DNA of 64,000 nucleotides from Paracidovorax avenae (GCF_040892545.1 NZ_CP156079.1:3817501-3881500), one strand, 5' to 3'; shown: positions 1 through 9,454, counted from the stretch's first letter. Notes: a model not told the origin generated them from the sequence alone. Program-made: numbers and translations.

Positions 1-143
1 TCGGTGGCGCGGCGGTCCACGAGTTCCGGGTCGATGCCGTGCACGGAGGCAGGCACGTCCTCGCGCTTGCCGAAGCGGTGTTTTCCACGGCCCGTGCCCG
101 GAGCGGCCTTGCCGAGCAGCTTGTCGATGAACTTCTTGATCAT
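1..143 (-). CDS. pcnB: Poly(A) polymerase I (PcnB), N-terminal fragment
   Basis: Only the first 47 codons are inside the window; the gene continues past base 1. The visible start (MIKKFIDKLLGKAAPG, then GKREDVPASVHGIDPELVDRRA) looks like the N-terminus of betaproteobacterial poly(A) polymerase I, which adds 3' poly(A) tails that mark RNA for decay. The nucleotidyltransferase motifs lie outside the window. The ATG overlaps the stop of the upstream HAD gene as ATGA, so the two genes are probably translationally coupled. The HAD-pcnB order downstream of hda is common in Burkholderiales and supports the call. Product assignment rests on N-terminal resemblance plus this gene order. Confidence 0.75.
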   Translation of the reverse strand, partial: MIKKFIDKLLGKAAPGTGRGKHRFGKREDVPASVHGIDPELVDRRAT

Positions 144-844
144 GGTGTTGGCGTAGAAAACAGGTCCAGGATGCGCCAGCCGCGCTGCCGCGCCAGTGCG
201 CGCAGGCGGGGGTCGGGGTTGGTGGCGACGGGATGGTCGACTTTTTCGAGCAGGGGCACGTCGTTCATGGAGTCGCTGTAGAAAGTGCTTTCCACGTCGC
301 TCCAGGTCCAGCCGCGGGCGGACAGCCATTGTTCCATGCGCAGCACCTTGCCTTCGCGCATGGAGGGCACGCCGCGGATGCCGCCGGTGATCCAGCCACC
401 CTCGTCGCGCTCGAGCTCCACGGCCAGCAGCTGCTCCACGCCCAGGGCCCGCGCGATCGGTGCGGTGACGAACTCGTTGGTGGCCGTGATGATGACGACC
501 TCGTCGCCTGCGCCCTGGTGGGCGCGCAGCAGGTCGAGTGCCTGCGGCAGGATGGCCGGGCCGATGACCTCGTCCATGAACCGTGCATGCGCCGCCGCGG
601 CCGCCTCGGGCCCGCGCCGGCGCGCCGCGTCCACCGCGAAGCGCACATAGTCGTGCACATTCAGCGTGCCGGCCACGTAGTGGTCGTAGAACTCCTTGTT
701 GCGGCGCCCGAATTCGGTGCGGTCGGTCCAGCCGATGCGGATGGTGAACTCGCCCCATTCGTAGTCGGAGTCGAGCGGCAGCAGCGTGTGGTCTAGGTCG
801 AAGAGCGCGAGCCGTGGGCGGGAGGCCGGAAGGTCGGAGGTCAT
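140..844 (-). CDS. HAD-superfamily (SerB-like, subclass IB) phosphatase
   Basis: A 234-residue cytoplasmic hydrolase. Motif I is FDLDHTLL, with Asp16 as the expected nucleophile and Asp18 as the general acid. The helical cap follows (about residues 25-100), then motif II in VVIITATNEF and motif IV in the SDSMNDVPLL segment, which supplies the Mg-binding acidic residues. Length and motifs match the HAD-IB group that includes phosphoserine phosphatase, and proteins at this locus are often labelled that way. The substrate cannot be read from sequence; a phosphoserine or other small phosphomonoester role is only possible. The gene lies between hda and pcnB on the same strand and its stop overlaps the pcnB start. 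Confidence 0.8.
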   Translation of the reverse strand: MTSDLPASRPRLALFDLDHTLLPLDSDYEWGEFTIRIGWTDRTEFGRRNKEFYDHYVAGTLNVHDYVRFAVDAARRRGPEAAAAAHARFMDEVIGPAILPQALDLLRAHQGAGDEVVIITATNEFVTAPIARALGVEQLLAVELERDEGGWITGGIRGVPSMREGKVLRMEQWLSARGWTWSDVESTFYSDSMNDVPLLEKVDHPVATNPDPRLRALARQRGWRILDLFSTPTP

Positions 845-893
845 GCGGATGTGCGTGCGGTTCGGGAAAGGCGGTTCGGCAGCGGCAACCCCG

Positions 894-1604
894 CTATTCG
901 GACTCCAGCATGGTCTTGAGCAGGGGAATCGTGATGGCCCGCTGCGTGCGCAGCGCGAAGCTGTCGAGCTGGTCGAGCAGTTGCATGAGGCTGCCCAGGT
1001 CGCGCGAGAAGCGGCCCAGCATGTAGTTCATGACATCGTCGCCCAGGGGGATGCCGCGGGCGTCGGCCTCCTGCCGCAGCACCGCGCGGCGCTCCGTCTC
1101 GTCGAGCAGGTGCAGCTGGAATATGTGGCCCCAGCCCAGGCGCGTGCGCAGGTCGTCGCGCAGCGGCAGGTCCGCTGGCGGCAGTTCGCCGGCAGCCAGC
1201 ACCCAGCGCGGCGCGCCCACGGCGGGGCTGATGGCGTTGATGAACCAGTTGAACGCCGCGGCCTGCTGGGCGGTGGAATACAGGTGCACTTCGTCGAGCA
1301 GCACGGCAGACCAGCGCTCGTCGAAGGCCGTGGGCAGCATCACCGACGCGTCGAGCCAGCCCACCGTGCAGCCCTGTTCGCGCAGCGCCTCGCGCACGCC
1401 TTCGAGCAGGTGGGTCTTGCCGCTGCCCGACTCACCCCAGAGGTAGGTGGGAACCGGCGAGCGCACCGGCGCCGCGCCCGAGGCCGCGTCCCCCTCCCCC
1501 ACCGCGATGCGCAGGTGCTGCAATGCCTGGGCGTTGGCTCCGGGAAAGAACCGCGCCAGCGTAGGGCCGGTGGACAGGCCGATGTCGAGCGCGAGCTGCT
1601 TCAT
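894..1604 (-). CDS. hda: DnaA regulatory inactivator Hda
   Basis: A 236-residue AAA+ protein related to the DnaA ATPase domain. Hda with the DNA-loaded beta clamp promotes hydrolysis of ATP bound to DnaA and so prevents re-initiation of replication. Near the start is QLALDIG (residues 3-9), which resembles the clamp-binding QLxL motif that defines Hda. Walker A is GESGSGKT (residues 57-64), and a LLDEVHL Walker B follows in the next third. I chose the ATG at 1604 because it places the clamp motif at residue 3; the open frame upstream is low-complexity GC-rich sequence. It is transcribed towards the HAD gene, 49 bp away, and diverges from purM. Confidence 0.88.
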   Translation of the reverse strand: MKQLALDIGLSTGPTLARFFPGANAQALQHLRIAVGEGDAASGAAPVRSPVPTYLWGESGSGKTHLLEGVREALREQGCTVGWLDASVMLPTAFDERWSAVLLDEVHLYSTAQQAAAFNWFINAISPAVGAPRWVLAAGELPPADLPLRDDLRTRLGWGHIFQLHLLDETERRAVLRQEADARGIPLGDDVMNYMLGRFSRDLGSLMQLLDQLDSFALRTQRAITIPLLKTMLESE

Positions 1605-1986
1605 GGAAGCCCTTGCGTACCGCCGGACTCGGACACCGGAGCGCGGCGATCCGGCGGCACGGGTGCGTGCACGGCGGTGGCGCGGAACGGGGAAAGCGGC
1701 AGCGGCATGGATGGAAAACGGACGAGGATCAGGGGCGGCAGGGGTGCATGGCCGGCGGCCGTGCACACGCCGCAGGCCGTCCCGGCGACGCGCGCCGGGG
1801 AAAGCGGCGAGGCCCGGGCAGCCCAGGCAACCCGCGATTTTAGTCTGCTGAAGGGGCTGGCGCCGCCACACTCCGGCCATCCGCGGCGTGCACGGCCGAG
1901 GGGGCATTGGGCCGCGATGCCTGCGCGGCCTTAGAATCCGCGCGATCCGGCCCGCCCCGCGGCCCCCGCACCACACCATCGAGCCC
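1605..1986. other. Intergenic region between divergent hda and purM
   Basis: This 382-bp stretch has no gene I can support. It must hold the promoters for hda (leftward) and purM (rightward). It contains a 23-bp inverted repeat at 1744-1766, with arms GTGCATGGCC and GGCCGTGCAC around GGC (one G-U or mismatch position). The element GTGCACGG recurs near 1660 and 1887. I see no convincing -35/-10 pair or PurR-type operator. Confidence 0.5.
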
Positions 1987-3045
<1,059 letters not shown>

Positions 3046-3082
3046 TCCGCCAGCACGCTTTACGACGCGCTAGCGCCACCCC

Positions 3083-4141
3083 ATGGAGCCGCTTCCGACG
3101 GCCGACCTGCCCCCCGCAGCGCCGACGCGCGGCGTGCGTACGGCCAGCTACCTGCTGATGGGCGGCGCCCTGCTGCTCGTGATGTGGCAGGGCCTGCTGC
3201 CCGGCCTGATCTGCGCGTGCCTCGGCTTCCTGCTCACCCGCTGGCTCGCGCCGCGGCTGGCGGGCGTGCTGCCGCGCAGCTGGCAGGCCGGTGGCCGCGC
3301 CATGCGCACGGGCCAGGTGTCGGCCGCCACGCTGGTAGGCATCGCGCCGCTGGCGCTGCTGGCGCTCGCGGCCACGCATTCGCGCACCTACGTGGTGGAA
3401 GCGCCGCAGCAGTACCGCGAACTGCTCGATTTCCTGGCCCGGACGGTGCTGGAACTGCGGCTCAAGCTGCCGCCGGACATCGGCGCGCACCTGCCCGAGG
3501 GCGCGGCGGAGATCCAGCGCACCATCGCCGGCTACCTGGGCGCCAAGGCCGGGGCGCTGGCCATGGCCGGCCGGGCATGGCTCGGCGGGCTGCTGCATGC
3601 CTACGTGGGCCTGCTCATCGGCGCGCTGGCCGCCGTGCGGGCGACCGGCGGGCTGCGCGGGCCGCTGGCCGTGGCGCTGGCCGATCGCATCACCTACCTG
3701 GGCGAGGCGTTCCGCCAGATCGTGGCGGCGCAGTTCTGGATCGCCACGTTCAACACCCTGCTCACCGCGCTGTTCCTGCTGGCCATCCTGCCGCTGTGGG
3801 ACCTGCGCCTGCCCTACACCCCGGCCCTCATCACGCTGACCTTCCTCGCGGGGCTGGTGCCGATCGTGGGCAACCTGCTGTGCAACGCGGTCATCACCAT
3901 CGTGGGCCTGTCGGTTTCGCCGACCGCCGCCATCGCGTGCCTGGCCTTCTTGGTGCTGATCCACAAGGCCGAATACGTCATCAATGCCAAGGTGGTGGGC
4001 CAGCGCACGCACATGGGGGTGTGGGAACTGCTTTCGGTGATGTTCGTGGCCGAGGCGGTGTTCGGCCCCGCGGGCCTGGTGGCGGCCCCGCTCTTCTACG
4101 CCTACCTGAAGAAAGAGCTGGAAGCCGTGCGGCTGGTGTGA
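3083..4141 (+). CDS. AI-2E family (PerM/TqsA-type) inner-membrane permease
   Basis: A 352-residue integral membrane protein starting 37 bp after purM and probably cotranscribed. Hydrophobic helices lie at about residues 15-50, 75-100 and 180-205, with a dense cluster over residues 215-345, including LITLTFLAGLVPIVGNLLCNAVI and the charged HKAEYVINAKVVG stretch typical of the AI-2E/YdiK permease family. Family members export small molecules, including autoinducer-2, or exchange ions, but substrates vary and cannot be inferred here. In many Burkholderiales a protein of this family follows purM and precedes hda, so the position supports the assignment. Confidence 0.82.
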   Translation: MEPLPTADLPPAAPTRGVRTASYLLMGGALLLVMWQGLLPGLICACLGFLLTRWLAPRLAGVLPRSWQAGGRAMRTGQVSAATLVGIAPLALLALAATHSRTYVVEAPQQYRELLDFLARTVLELRLKLPPDIGAHLPEGAAEIQRTIAGYLGAKAGALAMAGRAWLGGLLHAYVGLLIGALAAVRATGGLRGPLAVALADRITYLGEAFRQIVAAQFWIATFNTLLTALFLLAILPLWDLRLPYTPALITLTFLAGLVPIVGNLLCNAVITIVGLSVSPTAAIACLAFLVLIHKAEYVINAKVVGQRTHMGVWELLSVMFVAEAVFGPAGLVAAPLFYAYLKKELEAVRLV

Positions 4142-4264
4142 CGGCCGCATCCACGGCACTTGTCCGGAATTGATCGATGCAGGTCCGCCCACGGCCGGAC
4201 TTTCCTTCGCCCCGGCGGCAACATCAAGGCAATCCAACCACCCACCCGCCCAAGGGAGATTGCC

Positions 4265-4858
4265 ATGAAAACCTGTCTGTTAGTGATCGACGTGCAGGAG
4301 TCGTTCCGCCACCGCCCCTTTTTCTCGGAAAGCGGCCTGCCCGCCTACCTCGCGGCGCAGAACGCGCTCGTCGAGGGCTGCGAGGCCCGCGGCATTCCCG
4401 TCGTGCGGATACTGCACAGCGACGGCCCCGAAGAGGCATCGAACCCCTTCGCGCTCGCATCCGGGCATGTACGCCCCCTGGCCGGTCTGGCCGGGTTCAC
4501 GCCCGCGGCGGAATTCACCAAGCACCGCCACAGCGCACTGGTGGGCACCGGCCTGGATGTCTGGCTCACGCGCCAGGGCATCGGCCGGCTGATCGTGAGC
4601 GGCATCCGCACCGAGCAATGCTGCGAGACCACCACCCGCCACGCCAGCGACCTGGGCTGGGAAGTGGACTATGTGGGCGAGGCCACGCTGACCTGGGACA
4701 TGCGCCATCCCGACGGCCGGCTGCTGACGGCAGCGGACATCCGCACCCGCACGGAGACGGTGCTCACGGGCCGCTTCGCCACCCTGTGCACGGTCGACGA
4801 GGCGCTGTCCCGCGCCACCGCGGCCGCGGCAACGGCGCAGGCCCTGGAGGCCGCATGA
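4265..4858 (+). CDS. Isochorismatase-family (cysteine) hydrolase
   Basis: A 197-residue hydrolase of the isochorismatase/nicotinamidase fold. The expected triad is visible: Asp9 in LLVIDVQE, Lys86 in AEFTKHRHS, and Cys119 in GIRTEQCCETTTR. A purine-rich ribosome site (AAGGGAGA, near 4251-4258) precedes the ATG at 4265, which decides the start over upstream in-frame codons. It opens a three-gene unit: its TGA overlaps the ATG of the DJ-1/PfpI gene, which in turn overlaps the GlxA-type regulator. Family members cleave C-N or ether bonds in compounds such as nicotinamide, N-carbamoyl amines or isochorismate; the substrate here is unknown. Confidence 0.85.
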   Translation: MKTCLLVIDVQESFRHRPFFSESGLPAYLAAQNALVEGCEARGIPVVRILHSDGPEEASNPFALASGHVRPLAGLAGFTPAAEFTKHRHSALVGTGLDVWLTRQGIGRLIVSGIRTEQCCETTTRHASDLGWEVDYVGEATLTWDMRHPDGRLLTAADIRTRTETVLTGRFATLCTVDEALSRATAAAATAQALEAA

Positions 4859-5505
4859 GCGCCACGGCCTTCCGCGTGGACATCCTGGCGTTCGACGACG
4901 TGGAGGCGCTGGACCTGGCCGGCCCCTACGAAGTCTTCACCACCGCCGCACGCATGCAGGCGCGCCAGCAACCCGGCACACCACCGCTGTTCGACGTGCG
5001 CTGCGTGGCCCGCCCGGCCGCAGGCGGAGCCGTCGTGCGGGCGCGCGCAGGGCTGCGCATCGTGCCGGACGGCGATTTCAGCGGCGCGGCCCTGCCGGAT
5101 GTGCTGATCGTGCCGGGCGGCGTGGTGGACGGCGCGATGGGCTGCCCCGACACCCTGGCCTGGATCGCGCGCGCCGCCGCGGCCGCCCGGGTGACGGCCT
5201 CGGTCTGCACGGGCGCCTTCCTGCTCGCGGCCGCGGGTGTGGTGCGCGAGGGTGCGGTCACCACGCACTGGGAGGATGTGGACGACCTGCGCAGGCAGTT
5301 CCCGAAGCTCGACGTGCGCACGGGCGTGCGCTGGGTTCAGCACGGCGATGCGGGCCGGCTGTTCACCTCGGCGGGCATCAGCGCCGGCATCGACCTGTCG
5401 CTGCACCTCGTGGAACGCCTTGCGGGGCGCGCGCTCGCCGAACGCACGGCCCGCCAGATGGACACACCCTGGCATCCCGAACCGCAAGGGGTACCGCACG
5501 CATGA
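4855..5505 (+). CDS. DJ-1/PfpI family protein (glutamine amidotransferase-like fold)
   Basis: A 216-residue protein of the DJ-1/ThiJ/PfpI superfamily. The N-terminal DILAFDDVEALDLAGPYEVF stretch is characteristic of the branch related to the sensor domain of GlxA-type regulators. The nucleophile elbow is VTASVCTGAFLLAAAG, with a cysteine in the right place, followed by TTHWEDVDDLRR. It may be a stand-alone isonitrile hydratase-like or amidase-like enzyme. The start overlaps the preceding stop (ATGA) and its own stop overlaps the next start, so the three proteins are probably made together in fixed proportion. Which reaction it performs is not decided by sequence. Confidence 0.82.
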   Translation: MSATAFRVDILAFDDVEALDLAGPYEVFTTAARMQARQQPGTPPLFDVRCVARPAAGGAVVRARAGLRIVPDGDFSGAALPDVLIVPGGVVDGAMGCPDTLAWIARAAAAARVTASVCTGAFLLAAAGVVREGAVTTHWEDVDDLRRQFPKLDVRTGVRWVQHGDAGRLFTSAGISAGIDLSLHLVERLAGRALAERTARQMDTPWHPEPQGVPHA

Positions 5506-6491
5506 ACGGCGACCGGCCCGGCCCGATCCACGTCGTCTTCGCCTTGCTGCCCCACAGCCTGGTGCTGGACTGGGCCGGGCCCGCGGAAGCGCTGCGCATC
5601 GCCAACCAGTGCCTGCGCGCACAGGGGCTGCCCGAGCGCTTCGTGCTGCGCTTCGCGAGCCCCACGCCGCAGTCGGTCACATCGGTCGGCGCAGTGCTCA
5701 GCGGGCTGGAGCCCCTGCCCACGGCATGGCCTGCCGCCGCCTGGGTGGTGCTGATCGGCCTGCCCGGCGCGGCGATCGACGTGGCGACCGCAGAGGCCCG
5801 CGCGCTGCTGCACTGGCTGCGCGGCCTGCGGCCGGAACGCGGGCGGCTCGAGCTGCTGACCATCTGCGCGGGCTCGGTGCTCGCGGCCCATGCCGGGCTG
5901 CTCGCGGGCCGGCGCGCCACCACGCACCACCAGCACCTCGCTGAGCTGCAGCAGGTGGAACCGCGCTGCGACGTGGTGGCCAACCGGGTCTTCGTGCCGG
6001 ACGCCCCGCTCTACAGCAGTGCGGGCGTCACCACCGGCATCGATCTCGTGCTGCACCGCATCGCGGACGAATGCGGCCCGGCCATCGCCGCGCAGGTGGC
6101 GCAGACCATGGTGGTAGCGCTGCGGCGCGGCCCCCACGACCCGGAGTTCTCGCCATTTCTCGCCCATCGCGACCACCTGCACCCGGCGCTCCACCGTGTG
6201 CAGGACGCGGTGTCGCAGCATCCGGCCGGCGACTGGAGCGTTCCGGCCATGGCCGAGGTCGCGCATGCCTCGCCCCGCCATCTCACCCGCCTGTTCATCG
6301 ACCACGCGGGCATCGCCCCGCTGGCCTGGCTGCGGACCATCCGGCTGGCCACGGCCGAGGCGGCATTGAACACCGGCCACACAGTGACGCAGGCGGCGGC
6401 CCTGGCCGGCTTCAGTTCGGACACCCAGTTGCGGCGGGCATGGCACCGGTTCGGGCGCGGCGGCACGCCGTCCGGGGCGGCGCGCGCCTGA
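5502..6491 (+). CDS. GlxA-family AraC-type transcriptional regulator
   Basis: A 329-residue two-domain regulator. Residues about 1-190 form a DJ-1/PfpI-like domain with the elbow LLTICAGSVLAAHAG, and residues about 220-320 form an AraC HTH pair (WSVPAMAEVAHASPRHLTRLF, then TVTQAAALAGFSSDTQLRRAW). Length matches the GlxA/FtrA group (about 310-340). The N-terminal domain is homologous to the protein encoded immediately upstream, suggesting that regulator and enzyme recognise related ligands. Translational coupling to the enzyme genes implies a self-contained catabolic or detoxification unit, possibly autoregulated. No operator could be identified. Confidence 0.87.
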   Translation: MNGDRPGPIHVVFALLPHSLVLDWAGPAEALRIANQCLRAQGLPERFVLRFASPTPQSVTSVGAVLSGLEPLPTAWPAAAWVVLIGLPGAAIDVATAEARALLHWLRGLRPERGRLELLTICAGSVLAAHAGLLAGRRATTHHQHLAELQQVEPRCDVVANRVFVPDAPLYSSAGVTTGIDLVLHRIADECGPAIAAQVAQTMVVALRRGPHDPEFSPFLAHRDHLHPALHRVQDAVSQHPAGDWSVPAMAEVAHASPRHLTRLFIDHAGIAPLAWLRTIRLATAEAALNTGHTVTQAAALAGFSSDTQLRRAWHRFGRGGTPSGAARA

Positions 6492-6515
6492 TCCGCAGGC
6501 ATCGCGGCAGCGCCG

Positions 6516-7787
6516 TCAGTCGTCGAAGAGCCGCCCCGTCTCCGGCATGCGGGCCGCCGCCTCGGCCTCGCGCGCCTCCTCTTCCGTGAGCAGGTTGCCC
6601 ACGCGCACGCCGAGCAGCCGCAGTCGCTTGTCCAGCGGCACGCGCTTGAGGCATTCGCCCGCCGCGCGCCGGATGGCAGCGGCGTCCCGCGTGTGGGCGG
6701 CGATGGTCTGGTCGCGCGTGGCGATCTTGAAGTCGTCATAGCGCAGCTTGATGCCGATGGTCTTGCCCACGTAGCCCTTGCGGCGCAGGTCCTCGGCCAC
6801 GCGCTCGCACAGGTCGGTAAAGATGCGGCCGAGTTCCGCGCGGTCGCGCACGGCATGCAGGTCGCGGTCGAAGGTGGTCTCGCGGCTCATGGAGACAGGC
6901 TCGCTCTCGGTCACCACGGCCCGGTCGTCGCGCCCCCAGGCGGCCTCGTGCAGCCAGGCGCCATAGGCCTTGCCGAAAGTCTGCACCAGCCAGTCGCGCG
7001 GCCGGGCCGCGAGGTCGCCGATGGTGTGGATGCCGTACGACTGCAGCTTCGCATCCGCCTTCGGGCCGATGCCGTTGATCTTGCGGCAGGCCAGCGGCCA
7101 GATGGCATCCTGCAGGTCGCCCTCGTGCACGATCGAGATGCCGTTGGGCTTGTTGAATTCGCTCGCCATCTTGGCGATGAGCTTGTTGGGCGCGACACCG
7201 ATCGAGCAGGTCAGGCCCGTGGCGTCGAAGATGCTTTTCTGGATGAGCCGCGCGAGCACCCGCCCGCCTTCGCGCTGGCCGCCGGGCACCGCGGTGAAGT
7301 CGATGTACACCTCGTCCACGCCGCGGTCTTCCATGACGGGGGCGATGGAGAGGATCACGTCCTTGAACATGCGCGAGAAGCGCCGGTAGGACGCGAAATC
7401 CACCGGCAGCAGAATGGCCTGCGGGCACAGCCGCGCCGCCTTCATCAGGCCCATGGCCGAGCCCACGCCGAACTGCCGGGCCGGGTAGGTCGCGGTGGTG
7501 ATCACGCCGCGGCCCACGTAGTCGCGCAGCAGCGGGAAGGCCTCCACGGGGATTTCGGATTCACGCCCGGCATAGGCCCGGGCGAGCGCGTCGTCCTCGC
7601 TGCGGCGGCCACCGCCGATGACGGCCGGCAGGCCCTTGAGCTGCGGATAGCGCAGCAGCTCGACCGAGGCGTAGAAGGCATCCATGTCCAGGTGCGCGAT
7701 GCGGCGCGGCAGGGGCGCCGCGCTGCTGGCAGGGGCCGCGGCCTGCGGCTGCGCTGACGTGTCAGGGGATGCGCTCACGGGATGCAT
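6516..7787 (-). CDS. dinB: DNA polymerase IV (Y-family translesion polymerase)
   Basis: A 423-residue Y-family polymerase that copies past damaged template bases with low fidelity. The palm motif HLDMDAFYASVELL lies near residue 31, and the catalytic acidic pair is in DRGVDEVYIDFTAV. YPARQFGVGSAMGL, the CSIGVAPNKLIAKMAS segment and the INGIGPKADAKL helix-hairpin-helix follow in the expected order. The C-terminus (GRLFDD) may be a weak clamp-binding tail. I chose the ATG at 7787; the first ~30 residues are an Ala/Pro-rich extension, so a somewhat later start is possible. It converges with the AraC-type regulator gene 24 bp away. I see no convincing SOS box upstream. Confidence 0.92.
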   Translation of the reverse strand: MHPVSASPDTSAQPQAAAPASSAAPLPRRIAHLDMDAFYASVELLRYPQLKGLPAVIGGGRRSEDDALARAYAGRESEIPVEAFPLLRDYVGRGVITTATYPARQFGVGSAMGLMKAARLCPQAILLPVDFASYRRFSRMFKDVILSIAPVMEDRGVDEVYIDFTAVPGGQREGGRVLARLIQKSIFDATGLTCSIGVAPNKLIAKMASEFNKPNGISIVHEGDLQDAIWPLACRKINGIGPKADAKLQSYGIHTIGDLAARPRDWLVQTFGKAYGAWLHEAAWGRDDRAVVTESEPVSMSRETTFDRDLHAVRDRAELGRIFTDLCERVAEDLRRKGYVGKTIGIKLRYDDFKIATRDQTIAAHTRDAAAIRRAAGECLKRVPLDKRLRLLGVRVGNLLTEEEAREAEAAARMPETGRLFDD

Positions 7788-7852
7788 TGTGCCGCGCGCG
7801 CCCGGCGCCTGCAGCGCACCGCGGCGTGCCCCGCCGCGGCCCGGGCATTCGT

Positions 7853-8380
7853 TCAGCGGACGGTGATGATGTCGCGGTGCATGGGGGCCAGGAGCGCCAG
7901 CAGCCGGCTCTGCTGCGCGAAGGCAATGCCCTCGGCATCCATGGCGTCCTGCAGCAGTTCCACCAGCACGTTGAAATCGCTCCGGCGGATGCGCAGGTCG
8001 GCATGGGCGTCCTTCATGCTCACGCCTTCGTATTCGCAGGGGCCGCCGGCCACCACGCACAGCTGCGCGGCAATGCTGTCCTTGAGCGCCCGCGGGCGAA
8101 CCCCCTTGAAGATCGGGCCGATCTGCGGATGCACGATGGCGGCATCGATGAGCCGGTCCACCACGCGGGCGATGCGCTCGCGCCCGCCCAGCGCTTCGTA
8201 GAGGCCGGCGGGCGCCGGCAGCACCGAGGTATCGACCGGCTGGCGCGGGACCGGTGGCGGAATGAGGGGGGCCTGGGTGGGCGGCGCGTCCTGCGCATGG
8301 GCCGGCACCAAGGCGCCCGGCAGGCCGCCGCAGGCGAGAAAGGCCGCACCGGCGGCCACGGCGTACCGGAGGAAGGTCAT
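7853..8380 (-). CDS. Exported group 1 truncated haemoglobin
   Basis: A 175-residue protein with a signal peptide (MTFLRYAVAAGAAFLACGG to AHAQ, cleavage near residue 30), a proline-rich linker, then a truncated-globin domain from about residue 58 (GLYEALGGRERIARVVDRLIDAA). The family elements are GPIFKGV and the His of MKDAHADLRI, the expected proximal haem ligand. Truncated haemoglobins bind O2 or NO; most are cytoplasmic, so the clear export signal is notable. The ATG at 8380 has a good AGGAG site and was chosen over an upstream codon. It lies 22 bp after the DUF3034 gene on the same strand, so the two are probably one operon. Confidence 0.8.
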   Translation of the reverse strand: MTFLRYAVAAGAAFLACGGLPGALVPAHAQDAPPTQAPLIPPPVPRQPVDTSVLPAPAGLYEALGGRERIARVVDRLIDAAIVHPQIGPIFKGVRPRALKDSIAAQLCVVAGGPCEYEGVSMKDAHADLRIRRSDFNVLVELLQDAMDAEGIAFAQQSRLLALLAPMHRDIITVR

Positions 8381-8402
8381 GGGGTGGCTCCTGCCGCGCA
8401 TC

Positions 8403-9359
8403 TCAGTAGGCCGCCTGCAGCGACAGGTAGGCCCCGCGCTGGCGCCGGTAGGCGGTCACGCCGGGCACGACGCGGCCCAGATCGACATAGGCCAGCGTGA
8501 CGGAGAGATGCTTGCTGGGCACCCAGACCACGAAGATGTCGCGCCAGTCATCCTCGCGCAGCGCATCGCCGAGCCCCGCGGCGTGGCCCAGCGCCCGCAG
8601 GTTGTCGGGCTTGAAGCGCCATTCCGCGCCCACCGCCAGGTCGCGGCGCAGCAGATACGCCACGGAGAACTCCGGCTGCAGCGAGCGCCCCGACCTGGCC
8701 GGCCCGCGGCCACCGAAACCCAGCAGGCCGTTCTGGTTGGCGTTGGTGGAGCGCAGCGTGGCGTGCACCAGCAGGTTGCGGTCGAGCAGCAGCTTGGTGG
8801 CGCTCACATAGACATCCGTGCCCTCGGTGTCCGCGCCGAGGAACTGGATCACGCTGCCCGCGGACGCCGGGTGCAGCCGCTTGTGCTCCACTCCCACGGA
8901 AATCTGCGGCATGGGCGAATCGGTGTCGAGGATGGCGTCGCCGGCCAGGCGCACCTTGGCACCGATGATGTCCATCTTGAGGTGCAGGTCGGGCTCCACG
9001 CCGAACGGCGCGACCGCATTGAGCGCGGAGGCGGGCGCCGCGCCGAAATCCTGGCGCGCCACGGACAGCTCCACCCGGTCGTACAGGCCGAGCGCGAGGC
9101 CCGAGCTGGTCAGGCCGTAGTCCCGCGTGCGCAACCGCGTGGCGAAGGCGCTCACGCCGATCTCGCCTTCCGTCGCGTTGGTGCCGATCACGGCCCAGGG
9201 CGTGAGCCCTCCGCCTGCGGCGCCGGAGATGGAACTCACGCCGCCTGTGAGCGGCAGCTTGCCTGTGTCCGCACCGCCGGGGGCGGACAGCGCCATGCCG
9301 AGCATGGCCAGCACGGGCGCGCGGAATGTCCGCATCGCAAGCCTGCGACGAAACCTCAT
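8403..9359 (-). CDS. DUF3034-type outer-membrane/periplasmic protein
   Basis: A 318-residue protein of unknown function with a signal peptide ending near SAPGGADTGK. The mature part runs LTGGVSSISGAAGGGLTPWAVIGTNAT, then many alternating polar/apolar strands and a C-terminal aromatic residue, suggesting a small beta-barrel. It resembles the DUF3034 family; this is from memory and not checked. The ATG at 9359 was preferred over an in-frame GTG at 9368, because an AGGAGG site sits 8 bp before the ATG and would overlap the GTG reading. A long dyad (9433-9454) lies about 75 bp upstream. It is probably cotranscribed with the truncated haemoglobin gene. Confidence 0.65.
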   Translation of the reverse strand: MRFRRRLAMRTFRAPVLAMLGMALSAPGGADTGKLPLTGGVSSISGAAGGGLTPWAVIGTNATEGEIGVSAFATRLRTRDYGLTSSGLALGLYDRVELSVARQDFGAAPASALNAVAPFGVEPDLHLKMDIIGAKVRLAGDAILDTDSPMPQISVGVEHKRLHPASAGSVIQFLGADTEGTDVYVSATKLLLDRNLLVHATLRSTNANQNGLLGFGGRGPARSGRSLQPEFSVAYLLRRDLAVGAEWRFKPDNLRALGHAAGLGDALREDDWRDIFVVWVPSKHLSVTLAYVDLGRVVPGVTAYRRQRGAYLSLQAAY

Positions 9360-9432
9360 GGGACCCACCTCCTGGAGCCGCAGTATGCCAGCGCCTCCCT
9401 CGGCGCGGTACCCCCGGATCCTCCCGTCCCAT

Positions 9433-9454
9433 TACTACGGGAAATCCCGAAGTA
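9433..9454. promoter_or_regulatory. Strong 22-bp dyad, candidate operator
   Basis: The core is CGGGA-AA-TCCCG, flanked one base out by TACT on the left and AGTA on the right. Nine of eleven base pairs of the dyad are perfect; only the central AA and the flanking A/A pair break symmetry. It stands between the divergent DUF3034 and DUF3455 genes, 74 bp and 151 bp from their starts. Dyads of this form are typical of LuxR/NarL-family response-regulator sites; which protein binds is unknown. Confidence 0.5.

Noticed and set aside
1744..1766. GTGCATGGCC-GGC-GGCCGTGCAC hairpin as a terminator
   Set aside because: No T-tract follows on either strand, and both neighbouring genes point away from it. 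It remains only a possible operator.
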